From JBJKRF01 sp046704785 (GTDB lineage: Bacteria; Chloroflexota; Anaerolineae; Anaerolineales; Villigracilaceae): 64,000 bases of DNA. The notes under the pieces are model-generated. The model was not told the origin of the DNA and searched no databases. It worked only from the letters and a program-made list of their open reading frames with translations. The position numbers were made by a program, and so were the translations under genes. Position 1 is the stretch's first letter. The number at the start of each line of letters is the position of its first letter. Below, in pieces: positions 1 through 9,300 of this stretch. The stretch spans positions 4,746 to 68,745 of the forward strand of contig JBJKRF010000026.1 in NCBI GenBank assembly GCA_046704785.1. The letters run 5' to 3'.

Positions 1-1
1 G

Positions 2-637
2 GACGTTGGGCATTTCTACCCCATCCCGGCAGACGAGGCCAAACAGTTCATCGGCATCCCGGAGAACGACCGCATGGTGCTGTTCGTCGGGCGAATCGAA
101 CCGCTCAAAGGCGTAGATACACTCATCCAGGCCATGTCGTGCCTGCACATGCAGGAGATGGAAAAACCAACCTACCTGGTCATCATTGGCGGCGACCCCG
201 ACGCGGGCTCCCTGGATGTGACGGCAGAGATGTCCCGCTTGCAGCAGCTTTGCCACACATTGCACATGGATCGCATGGTCATCTTCCTGGGCAAACGCGG
301 CCAGGATACCCTGCCGTACTATTATTCTGCGGCTGAAACGCTGGTGATGCCTTCGCACTACGAGTCATTTGGGATGGTCGCGCTGGAAGCCATGGCCTGT
401 GGCACACCGGTGATTGCTTCCCAGGTGGGCGGGTTGGCGTTCCTGGTGCAGGACGGCCTGACCGGTTATCACGTGCCGGACGGCGACCCGGAAGCGCTGT
501 GCGACAAGCTGACGATGCTGCTCGCCGACCACTCGCTACGCCAGCAGATGGGAGTGCAGGCGGCTGCCTACGCACGTAACTATGCCTGGGAACACGTGGC
601 AGCGCAGATGGTTCAGTTGTACGACAGCCTACTGTAA
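2..637 (+). CDS. GT4-family glycosyltransferase, C-terminal part
   Basis: This is the C-terminal half of a retaining group 1 (GT4) glycosyltransferase. The reading frame is open to the left edge of the window, so the true start lies outside. The visible part begins DVGHFYP, the usual interdomain segment of the family. VGRIEPLKGVD opens the second Rossmann domain. SHYESFGMVALEAMACGTPV carries the E-x7-E nucleotide-sugar binding motif, followed by a GG-x-x-x-x-V-x-D-G-x-TG loop. These enzymes transfer a sugar from an NDP-sugar in the cytoplasm. The exact substrate cannot be read from this fragment. Sucrose-phosphate-synthase or MshA-like members share the same motifs. It converges on the gene at 671. 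Confidence 0.9.
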   Translation, partial: DVGHFYPIPADEAKQFIGIPENDRMVLFVGRIEPLKGVDTLIQAMSCLHMQEMEKPTYLVIIGGDPDAGSLDVTAEMSRLQQLCHTLHMDRMVIFLGKRGQDTLPYYYSAAETLVMPSHYESFGMVALEAMACGTPVIASQVGGLAFLVQDGLTGYHVPDGDPEALCDKLTMLLADHSLRQQMGVQAAAYARNYAWEHVAAQMVQLYDSLL

Positions 638-670
638 GTTGCGGGTATTTTTCGGTTTTTTGCGGAAATT

Positions 671-2566
671 CTAGGTCACAACCGGGGAAACGATCAGCGT
701 GGGGCTTGCGAGGTTGTCCAGCACGGTTTCCGGCGTGGCGTTCACATCGCCCATGTTGGCCCGTTGGATCACCATTGCGTCTCGATCGGTCCAGTACACT
801 TTCCCGGCCGCAGGATCCAGGGCTACGCGGCGACTGAGGCTGTTTCCCAAAGCGTTTGGCAGGGAGACGATTTGGGTGACGTTCGACCCGTCTGTGTTGG
901 CGCGTTTAATGGCCGTTTTCTCTGCCCAATAGAGAACACCGTTATCTGCATCAAGCGCGATCCCCTGTGGGAGCGTCAGCCCGCTGACGGGGTAGGTGAC
1001 TCCGCCCGTACCGTCGAGATTGGCGCAGCCGATGTCGCCCCCGTTGTATTCCACCCAGTAGATTTTCCCGTTGGCGAGATCGAGCGCCACATCCACGGGA
1101 GTCGACAGACCGGAGATGAGTTCATTGGTTTGTCCGTTGCCCAGGTCGATCTGCCAGATTTTCCCGGCGAGCGGTTCAGCGCAATAAGCCAGGTTGTTGG
1201 CTAGGTCGAGCCCCAGGCCGTAGCCCGTGAAACTCAATCCCGATACGAGCGCAGCCGTATGGGTGCCATCCGTATTTGCTATATTGATACTGCCGTCCGA
1301 ACTGCTCCAGTAGATTTTTAGCGAAGAAGGATCGATGGCAAGGCCGTAGGATGTGTACGTCATGCTGATCAGCACTGTGGGCGAGGGCGTGCCTGATAAT
1401 AAGGCCGTTTGGATATCCGCCGGGCCTGAATCCGCCCAAAATAAAGACCAGGATTGAGTCGGCGGTGGGACGCTCGGCGCTTGGATCGCGTAAAATTTTT
1501 GGTCGTCCGATCCAAAGTACAGGCTTCCGTCAGTGCTGATAATGGGAGGCGCTGCTGCATAGCCGAAATCCAGCGCCCAGCGCTTCTCACCGGTGGAACT
1601 GTAGGCGTAACATTTGTGGTCTTCCGTTGTGAAGTAAACCGTTCCGTCCACGCCGATGGCCGGTGCGCCGGGGTAGTAGCCAACGTTGCCGGCTGTGCTG
1701 GTTTGCCATTTGACCGTGCCATCCGGGTTGATCGCCCGCAGGCCGTAAAAGCCCTGGTAGATTGTGCCGTCACTGGCGATGGCCGGCGCGGCAAAGCGGC
1801 TGATATATTCCCCGCCGGACAAGAGACTCCACAAGACGCTCTTCGTCGGTGAAAGCGCAATCAATTGATTCTGGTTGGGGGTCGTGTTGGAAGCGGCGAT
1901 GTAGATGTTTCCATTCGCATCGATGGCCGGGGAACCGTTGACCGCATTGCCTGCCTGGTAGGTCCATTTGAGTGTTCCGTTGGGGTTGAGCGCATATAAT
2001 TTCCCATCCGAACAGCCGAAATAAATCGCGCCATCCGGGGCCAGGGCTGGTGAGCCGTATCCGCTCCCGCCAGTGTGATACTCCCAATCTTTTTCCCCGC
2101 TGGGTTTGATCGCAATCAATTTGTTATCACTTGCGCTGACGACGAGGGACGAGAGCGCATAAATGGTGCCATCCTGCCCGATGGCGGGCGAGGCGTTGAT
2201 CAGGCCGGTTATATTGATGCCGCCATAGGCCCATTTTAACGTGCCGTCGGGATTGAGCGCCAGAACCTTGTCTGCCCCAATGTAGATGGTGCCATCCTGC
2301 CCGATGGCGGGCGAGGCGTAATAAATGGGGTAGTTATGGGTGTAGGTCCATTTCAGGCTGCCGTCTGGGTTGAGGGCGTACACTTTGCGATCCTGTGCGC
2401 CGAAATAGATCGTGCCGTCTGCACCGATGGCCGCTCCCGCTGTAATTTTCCCCCCTGTTTGATAGCTCCAGGCGAGCGTATTGGTGGATGGCCCCGCGTT
2501 TGGGCCTTGACCGGTGCGACGGCTGTTGTTGAGAAGGGCGGGCCAGGGAGTGGAGGCAAGGGGCAT
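671..2566 (-). CDS. double beta-propeller protein (PQQ-like plus YWTD repeats)
   Basis: Residues about 25-362 are PQQ-like/WD-type propeller repeats, with a recurring pattern of AIGxDGTIYFG, YALNPDGxLKW and SPAI. A short proline linker (about 364-372) leads to residues about 375-631. These carry YWTD (LDL-receptor class B-like) repeats such as KIYWSSSDG, GKIYWVEYNGG and GKVYWTDRDA. There is no signal peptide, lipobox or membrane segment, although propellers of this type are usually exported. The ATG follows AGGAAACATC, an acceptable ribosome site. It is the last gene of a five-gene minus-strand cassette, 12 nt after the 391-aa gene. A binding or scaffold role is likely; no catalytic residues are recognisable. 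Confidence 0.85.
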   Translation of the reverse strand: MPLASTPWPALLNNSRRTGQGPNAGPSTNTLAWSYQTGGKITAGAAIGADGTIYFGAQDRKVYALNPDGSLKWTYTHNYPIYYASPAIGQDGTIYIGADKVLALNPDGTLKWAYGGINITGLINASPAIGQDGTIYALSSLVVSASDNKLIAIKPSGEKDWEYHTGGSGYGSPALAPDGAIYFGCSDGKLYALNPNGTLKWTYQAGNAVNGSPAIDANGNIYIAASNTTPNQNQLIALSPTKSVLWSLLSGGEYISRFAAPAIASDGTIYQGFYGLRAINPDGTVKWQTSTAGNVGYYPGAPAIGVDGTVYFTTEDHKCYAYSSTGEKRWALDFGYAAAPPIISTDGSLYFGSDDQKFYAIQAPSVPPPTQSWSLFWADSGPADIQTALLSGTPSPTVLISMTYTSYGLAIDPSSLKIYWSSSDGSINIANTDGTHTAALVSGLSFTGYGLGLDLANNLAYCAEPLAGKIWQIDLGNGQTNELISGLSTPVDVALDLANGKIYWVEYNGGDIGCANLDGTGGVTYPVSGLTLPQGIALDADNGVLYWAEKTAIKRANTDGSNVTQIVSLPNALGNSLSRRVALDPAAGKVYWTDRDAMVIQRANMGDVNATPETVLDNLASPTLIVSPVVT

Positions 2567-2578
2567 GATGTTTCCTGT

Positions 2579-3754
2579 TCAGTTTGTGGCAGCAGACCAG
2601 ACTTGCAGGTAGGGTAAACCGCTGGCATATTGGTAAGCCAGGTAGGCTTTGGCGGTTATTTCCTGGGCGTGGGTCTGCGCAGTCAGCGTTCCTTGGGAGG
2701 CGCCGGCGGGAATGTTTTGCGAGAGGGTGCCCGGCTGGTAACTGAATTTAACGTGATTGATCGTGCAATACAAGCCGGTATGTTTGAGGCCAAGTGCTTC
2801 GGGCCAGGCCTCCCGCATTTGATTGCGGTGAAACTGGCGGTACCAGGAAGGCAGCCCGCGCGCCCGGTCCGCGGTGCAGACTCCAGCATAGGTCAGTTGT
2901 TCCAGGAGACCACGCCACGCCCCTGCCGGGTTCGCGTCGGTGTTCATGCTGACCTCCAGGCCGAGCTGGGGCTGTATAGTTCCCCCGTCGATGTCCAGGT
3001 GCAGGGCCAATGTTTCCAGGCTCATGTGCCGTGAGACGATGTCGAGCAGGGGCAGCAGGCTGCGCGTCCCGTACGGATATTCGATTTTTCTCAAGTATGC
3101 CATCAGATCGTAAAAATGCATCCCGCCCAGGGTCAGCCGGAAGCTGGCCGTCTTGCGGGCCAACATCACGCCCACATAGGCGATGCTCGTGGATGCGTTG
3201 CGGGCGCGGATACAGCGACTGAGGGTGGCCTGGGAAGCTTCACTGATGGATACTCCCAGAGCCTCCAACCCTTTTTGGATGAGGCTCAGGCTGCTGTGTT
3301 GGTGTGCCTGTTTGAGCGTCCCGGCCGTAGCCGGACGGTTAAAGGGGCGCTCCAGCTTGAAAAAGAAGTTGGGGGCTGGGAGACTCCTGGTTTTGGCGTC
3401 GATGTCGAATTCGAGCCAGCCTTCAGCGACTCCGCGGCGCAGGTTGGATCCGGCTTCCTTGCGGGCTGCCACAAAATTCTGGATGGCTTCCCAAATGGGG
3501 CGCGCAACCGGACGGGCGTGAAAATTGCGTTGGGGGTCTTCGAGGGCGGCGAGTCCGCCTTGCTTCTGGGTCAGGCATATTCCCAATCCTACAGGGCCAC
3601 CGTCGGTGGTCAGTGGAATCTCGATGAGACCACCGGACGCCAGGGGCAAGCCGCTCGTGATTTTTTTGAGTCGTTCCCGGTCGGGTTCGGCTATGACTTC
3701 AGGAGGAAGATCTTCGAAGAGAAGGGGCAGGATGGAGGCAAGTTCTGATGGCAT
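2579..3754 (-). CDS. uncharacterised 391-aa protein, possible RiPP-cluster associated family
   Basis: No family can be named with certainty. The protein is soluble, with no signal peptide or membrane helix. Its C-terminal half has a distinctive series: LALHLDIDGG, GLEVSMN, a W-x-x-L-L-x-x-L segment, then INHVKFSYQPG and finally AKAYLAYQY. From memory this resembles an uncharacterised group of cyanobacterial proteins, with GLE, NHxK and KAYL landmarks, found near NHLP-type peptide clusters. That link is unverified. It fits the neighbourhood, because the LamG protein two genes upstream carries an NHLP leader domain. The ATG lies 1 nt past the stop of the metallo-hydrolase gene, so the two are almost certainly co-transcribed. 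Confidence 0.8.
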   Translation of the reverse strand: MPSELASILPLLFEDLPPEVIAEPDRERLKKITSGLPLASGGLIEIPLTTDGGPVGLGICLTQKQGGLAALEDPQRNFHARPVARPIWEAIQNFVAARKEAGSNLRRGVAEGWLEFDIDAKTRSLPAPNFFFKLERPFNRPATAGTLKQAHQHSSLSLIQKGLEALGVSISEASQATLSRCIRARNASTSIAYVGVMLARKTASFRLTLGGMHFYDLMAYLRKIEYPYGTRSLLPLLDIVSRHMSLETLALHLDIDGGTIQPQLGLEVSMNTDANPAGAWRGLLEQLTYAGVCTADRARGLPSWYRQFHRNQMREAWPEALGLKHTGLYCTINHVKFSYQPGTLSQNIPAGASQGTLTAQTHAQEITAKAYLAYQYASGLPYLQVWSAATN

Positions 3755-3755
3755 T

Positions 3756-4766
3756 TTATGTTCCGTTAAAATTGTAGCTTAGAAGGGAATCTGTCATTCC
3801 TGTTTGCCAGATGTCTTGCTGGGTTTCTATAGGGGCGTATGCAGGCCGGACGTTCGGATTGTATGTGCCGATATTTTGATCCGTCATCAAGCCTCTTACT
3901 CTGGGCGCGGCAATGTACCGATTTACGATATCCAATTTAGGCAGTTGATGCCGGTTTTGGTCTTTGCAACTGATGATTACGGTTTCGGGGCTGACCTGGT
4001 TAATAAAATTCTGGGTGGAGGATGTGTCGCTGCCATGGTGTGGAACGAGCAAAACATGAGATGGAAGCATGGCGTTACAAGCCGGGGTATTGAGAATAAA
4101 GTTTTCGGTGTCTGCGGTTGCATCGCCGGTAATCAATATACTGTCGTTCCCAAAATCAATCTTGATGACAACACTGCTGGTATTCTTCTTGTTTTCGAAA
4201 GTTTGGGATGAACCCTCGGGGGGGATGACACTGGCCGCAATGGCGGTGACGTTACAGGCTACTCCCCCTGCCACGCCTCCTTCACATAGAAGCAAAGGAT
4301 TGGGGTGGGACACGTTAACTTCCAAGCGTTGAGTATAGTTGGAATTGGCATATCTCCAACGCCAATCACGAAATGCATACGTGTTGTATTCGTTGCTTAA
4401 GCCATTTGCCGCGTTGGAACCGTAGTACATCGCTTGAAGTGGGGCATTCCCTACCAAGTCCCTCAGGGCGTTTTGGTGATCCTGGTGTGCATGGCTGATC
4501 ACCAGCACATCGACATATAACTGCTTGCTGGCGGGGTCGTAATCCAGGTCTCCCTGAACATTGGCAAAGGTACGGGTTCCTAAATTCGTGGAGCCGGCGT
4601 CAATGAGCAAACGTTTCCCATTAGGACAGATCACATAAGTGCAGTTTCCCAGCCCCACATCGAGGAAGCGGATATACATCTGTCCATTCCCTGCCGGGCA
4701 AGGGCTGCCAATGTCCCCATCGGCCACGTCTTCTCCTGGAGCGTAGATTTTGTGAATTTCGGGCAT
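3756..4766 (-). CDS. metallo-beta-lactamase-fold hydrolase (ComEC/Rec2-like)
   Basis: A cytosolic MBL-fold hydrolase of about 336 aa. MYIRFLDVGLGNCTYV matches the first strand of ComEC C-terminal-type MBL domains. The zinc motif SHAHQDH is at residues 91-97, ILITGDAT near residue 212 supplies a metal-ligand Asp, and LLVPHHGSDTSS near residue 240 is the typical ComEC-like HHGS motif. No membrane segments are present, so this is the free-standing version, whose substrates (nucleic acid, nucleotide or ester) are mostly unknown. A clear GAGGAG ribosome site precedes the ATG. It sits third in the five-gene cassette, with 18 nt to the upstream gene and 1 nt to the downstream gene. Confidence 0.9.
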   Translation of the reverse strand: MPEIHKIYAPGEDVADGDIGSPCPAGNGQMYIRFLDVGLGNCTYVICPNGKRLLIDAGSTNLGTRTFANVQGDLDYDPASKQLYVDVLVISHAHQDHQNALRDLVGNAPLQAMYYGSNAANGLSNEYNTYAFRDWRWRYANSNYTQRLEVNVSHPNPLLLCEGGVAGGVACNVTAIAASVIPPEGSSQTFENKKNTSSVVIKIDFGNDSILITGDATADTENFILNTPACNAMLPSHVLLVPHHGSDTSSTQNFINQVSPETVIISCKDQNRHQLPKLDIVNRYIAAPRVRGLMTDQNIGTYNPNVRPAYAPIETQQDIWQTGMTDSLLSYNFNGT

Positions 4767-4784
4767 GTTGACTTCTCCTCGAAG

Positions 4785-6377
4785 CTAGGCGGGCGAATCA
4801 AACCCGGTGATTTGCCAGACTGAATCGACCATCGCGCCGTCGTTGTGGTACAGGGAATCATCAAGCGCCGTAAAGCCGGTGCCTTCGTCGAGTATGTAGG
4901 AGGCGATCAGGGCTTCCTGTAGTGCCGTGGGCAGGTTATCCACGGGTTGCCGGACAGGAAGATTTGTGGCAATTGTCTCCAGGGTAAAGGCGTCGCTCCA
5001 TAGGCGTGCTTCGTGGATCATGCCCATGAAGAATGACGAATCGGCTTGCATGGCGGCGTTCCGCCCTATCAGTAAATCACCGCCGGTGGTGACCTCGCCG
5101 CTCACCGTGGTCTGGCCCCATCGATTTCCATTGACGTACAGGGAAAGATTCTCGCCGTCGAAAACGCCTACCAGGTAGTTCCATGTGCCCGTCTGCAAGG
5201 TTAAATGTTCCTGGCCGGGCGTCACGACCTGTTCGGTGCCATCCAGGGTCAGGGTAAATTTGGGAACGCCGCCGCCCACTTCGATCTGCCAGCCCCCCCC
5301 GCCGGCGAGGGTCGAGAGCAGCACGTCTTGCGCATCCTCCCGAAACGTATCTACCCAGGCCCAAACTTCCACCGTCAACAGCGATTGAACCTCCATGCTG
5401 GCCGAACGCGGAATGCGAATGTAACTGGAGGTGCCGTTGAAAGCAACCGAGTAGGGGCCCATCAGCACGCAGTGATTGGTGGCGTAAGGCAGGATGATAA
5501 AAATAACCTGTCCGCTTGTTTCGACCAGGTGGACAAAGCGTTTTTCACCCGACTGCGAATCACTGGAAGGAGGCGTATTCCCTTCAGGGAGGTCCGTGTC
5601 TACGATGGTTTCGACGGAGGTAAACGGGGTCTTCAGATTCAGGAATTGGGTCAGCGCGTTCAACGGATGGGTGGCGAATTCCTGTTGAAAGGCGGCGCGG
5701 ACGGCGTCTTCGTAAGCCTCGTTGGCATCGTCCGCCTGCCCGGATAACTGAATGGCCTGATCCCGCAGGTCGGAGGCCGTGCTTGCATCAGTATCCGCAG
5801 TCTGTTGCGCCTCTTGCAAGGTCGCCTGGGCCTCGTCCACGGCTTGGGCAAGGTTGGGGTCATCGGGAGCCAGCTCTGCTGCTGCGACTGATTCATCGTA
5901 GGCAATTTCAGCATCCTCGACAGCTTGCCCGGCCTGCGCGGCTTCGACCTCGGCGTCGCGCGCTTGCTGTGAGGCCTCGTCAGCGGCTGTATCGGCCTGG
6001 GCGAGTTCCGTGGCCAAGCTGGGTAGATCGTCGGGGTTGGCGTCGGTTGTGGAGAACAGGTAGTTAAGCCGCGCGATAAAGGGTTCCCGCACCGATATGT
6101 TCGGCCGGGCTACGCTGCTTTCCGTGTGGAAGGCGTCCAGGCTGGGGTCGGTGTTGGGTGTGACGTAATAAAAAGTATTGGGGTCTTCCACATATACGCG
6201 TACGTCCAGCCCTTCTGGGAGGGGCGTACCGAAAAGGTCTCCCAGCGCGGCAATCGGATCGGTGAGGAGTTGGTCGCGGAACTGGGCGTTCGAAATGGTG
6301 CGCTCGACGATCATCTGTTCCAGCGCAGCGCGAGGAAGAATGGAGGGGAGACTATAGTTGGGAGGAGGCGTGGACAT
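4785..6377 (-). CDS. LamG-domain protein with N-terminal NHLP (nitrile-hydratase-like) leader domain
   Basis: Residues about 14-75 look like the NHLP/TOMM leader family (TIGR03793 type). The segments are LEQMIVERTISNAQFRDQLL, then TDPIAALGDLFG, LPEGLDVRVYVEDPNTFYYV and TPN. This is the usual order of helix, D-P-x-A-A-L, LPEGxxVxVxED and xNTxYxVxP. Residues about 100-225 are Ala/Glu/Asp-rich and predicted coiled coil. Residues about 305-475 form a LamG/concanavalin-like jelly roll (AFNGTSSYIRIP, LTVEVWAWV, WNYLVGVFDGENLSLYVNG, LLIGRNA). No Gly-Gly cleavage site follows the leader. NHLP leaders normally precede short RiPP core peptides; a 530-aa LamG protein is unusual. The ATG is preceded by AAGG. 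It lies second in the cassette. Confidence 0.85.
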   Translation of the reverse strand: MSTPPPNYSLPSILPRAALEQMIVERTISNAQFRDQLLTDPIAALGDLFGTPLPEGLDVRVYVEDPNTFYYVTPNTDPSLDAFHTESSVARPNISVREPFIARLNYLFSTTDANPDDLPSLATELAQADTAADEASQQARDAEVEAAQAGQAVEDAEIAYDESVAAAELAPDDPNLAQAVDEAQATLQEAQQTADTDASTASDLRDQAIQLSGQADDANEAYEDAVRAAFQQEFATHPLNALTQFLNLKTPFTSVETIVDTDLPEGNTPPSSDSQSGEKRFVHLVETSGQVIFIILPYATNHCVLMGPYSVAFNGTSSYIRIPRSASMEVQSLLTVEVWAWVDTFREDAQDVLLSTLAGGGGWQIEVGGGVPKFTLTLDGTEQVVTPGQEHLTLQTGTWNYLVGVFDGENLSLYVNGNRWGQTTVSGEVTTGGDLLIGRNAAMQADSSFFMGMIHEARLWSDAFTLETIATNLPVRQPVDNLPTALQEALIASYILDEGTGFTALDDSLYHNDGAMVDSVWQITGFDSPA

Positions 6378-6389
6378 AGCAGGTACCTT

Positions 6390-9300
6390 TTACCAATTTA
6401 AGGGGTTGAGCACTTGCCCAACCGATTCGACAGCACTCATGAACCATCCAAAGATATCTTTCATGGCCTTTTCGACCTCACTGACGGCGTACCCGGCAAG
6501 ATTGAGCGCGTCATTGACCAACGTATCGGCAATATTCCAGGTTTCCTTGAAGAATTTGGCAACTTCTTTGGCCGTGTAGTTGAAGGCCCGGTCGAGAGCG
6601 GTGGCGATTTGTTCTAATCCGTAACCGATGTCTTTCAGCACTTGCGCGACGGCCTCGGCGCTTTTGTGATAAAGATCGGAGATTACCTGGGCGATGTCTT
6701 CGACGGCGTAGGCGGCATATTTCAGCGCAGAAGCCAGGTCTTTGACCGAGGCTTTGAAGCCCGATTTGAGTAGGCGGGCCACATCTTCAATGCCGTATGC
6801 CATGGAATGCGCTACGCTTTTGAGGTAGCTCGCGGCCTCGTTCAATCCCAGGTGCAGGTAATTTTTCATGATATTGCCGATGTCGTCGGTCAGGGTGAAG
6901 AAGCCGTCGGCAACGTATTGGAAGAAGGCCTGGGCATCCTGGAAAAGGACGGCGCCAATATCCCATAAGTTATCTTCCAAAACCTGCTCGAAGATGCCTG
7001 GGATGTCTGAGAAGCTGGTCAGGCTGGTGGACGATAGATTTACGGTTGTGTCGGGCAGCGTCATTCGGTAGCCCGAAAGCGCGAAAGAAGCGCCAATAGA
7101 CAGGTCTAACTGCGCACGTGGACCGAAGTCCAGCGTGAAATAGGCGGCTAGCGCGAGTTGCGGGTTGATCGTTCCCAGATTTTTGTTGCCCACTTTGATT
7201 GGCCCAATCTCGCTGACGGCGATACTCAGAGCGGCGTTGAACTGGAACTCGCTACTGTTTCGGATATAGGCCGTGACCGCCATCTGCCCGAAAGCGCTGA
7301 CCGAGGTGAGCGTGTAGCTGAAGCTCAGATAAAAAGCGTCGTCGGCAATGGTGGCGCTCAACTGGATGGTAGCCAGTTCCCAGATTCGCAGGGCCACCGA
7401 CATATTCACGTAGGGGCTGTGCGCGGAATTGATTATGATGTACGGTCCCTCGTTCCAATGGCTGGCGTTGGCAATCGTCACTGCCGCAACGCCGTTGTGC
7501 ACCGGGCCGAGGCTGATGGGGCCATCGATCTGGCCGCTTGCGGAAATCCCCGTGTCGAAATTCACTTGAAGGGCGAATCTTGCCACGAGGCCATAGACAC
7601 TGACCATCCCGCTGAAAGCGATGCCAAAAGGCAGGTGCTGCCCGGTGAACGCATCTGTCCAGCCGGCCGGGTTGGCGATGACAAGGAAAGAAAACTGGTA
7701 CAGGACGACGTTGTTCAGCATACTGGGAACGTACTTGGAAGCTACGAACGTACCGATAATGGCCCCAAAGTTGATCGATCCGGACTCGCTGACGAAGAAT
7801 ACGTCGGGGAGAAAATCAGCCTCGAAGTTGAATTCCATCGCGGCGGTCAGCACGATTGCGGAAGAGCCTGTTCCCAGCGTTACCTGTCCTTCGAGACCAA
7901 GGGCGACCGTCGCGCCGAAGCGAAATTCGGCGGCCATGTTGTTGAGCGTCAATCCCCTGATTCCAAAGGGTTCGATCCAGGGAGTGGTTGTTTGCAGGCG
8001 CAGGTCCAATTCCCAGCCGTTCACTTCAACATCGCCGCGCAGACCCAAATGGACGCCCATCACATAGATGCTGACTTCCATATCCAGGTCGAGGTATTCC
8101 TGGAAGGGGCGAACGTACATGGCCATCCGATCCAGGACGATGACGGGCGTGCCGCTGGATGTTTGAATAAAAGTAAAGCCTCCGTCTAAGGAGGCCATGA
8201 ATTCGGTGTCTGAATAGTTTGAAGGGATGGACAGCGCAACCATGAGGGACGTGACTCCCGTTTGTCCTTCCCCCTCGTTGCCGGCGAGCAGGTTGGATAC
8301 CGCTCCAAAAGCCGAATTCGCGCCAGTGTCCAACGTCAGATTGGCGTACAAATACATTCCGGCGTGTACTCCCCCGGAGGAGTATTGAGGCATGATGGGC
8401 TGCCTGGAGAGCGAGCGAAAATTGAAATAAGGGTTATCGAAGGATGAAATGAGGAGGGAGGCCGCGGTGAAGGTGATGTCTCGCAGCAGCCAGACGTCGA
8501 ACGCATTGGACAAATCGGTCAGCTTCCAATTCTCCGGCAGGGCAAACCCGACGGTGACGCCTGTGGCCGCATTGGTTTCCCCAAATTCCAATTCGAGCGT
8601 TCCAAAATTGGGGTTGGTGACCGTGGTGCCGAAGGCCAGAAAGTAACCGCCATTCTGAAGGCGTTGGATCAGCAGGTTGGTATTGTCCAGTGCGATTGCT
8701 GGAAGAGTAAAGCCCAGGGGAACAGAGGCGACATTCTCTATTAAACCAGCCAAATCGATGGATGGGATCGTCCCTTGAATTGAAAGTGATCCTGGTAATT
8801 GCCAATCTACATCCACAAGTGCGAAACCGTCGCCGATGACCAGACTGCCCCCAATTTCTGCTTGAGTTGTCCCCGGACCATTGTAATCCAGGCCGAAGCG
8901 CACTTGCTGAATTAGAAGTTGGGTGGGGCCAATCGGAATAGGCCACTCGTTATCCACCACGACAATTGCGCTGTACGAGGGTGGGGTCACCTGAGCAAAA
9001 AGTCGAAAAACAGCGATATTGATTGCAGGTACGTCTGGGTTGATGCTACCTGTAAAGTATTGCACGACTTCGACGAGATTCAGATTTGTGCCTTGCTCGA
9101 GTTCGGCCGCAAATACGTACTCCGGGTAAACTGCGCTTACATCCAGTTTTGCATCTTCAAAGATGTCGATTTCACCGAAGAGCATGGCTCCCAAGGCAGG
9201 ATTCGTCATGGGGTTGGTTAGTCTGAAGGTGAGTTCAATATCATCGACAGAAATTACTTTTTCGAATCCGGCATCAGGGTTCGAGACCAAGGTGAATGGT

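Noticed and set aside
7158..8189. Long open frame of 343 codons on the plus strand
   Set aside because: It lies wholly antisense to the 1297-aa gene, has no family features and a Arg/Gly/His-biased composition typical of shadow frames.
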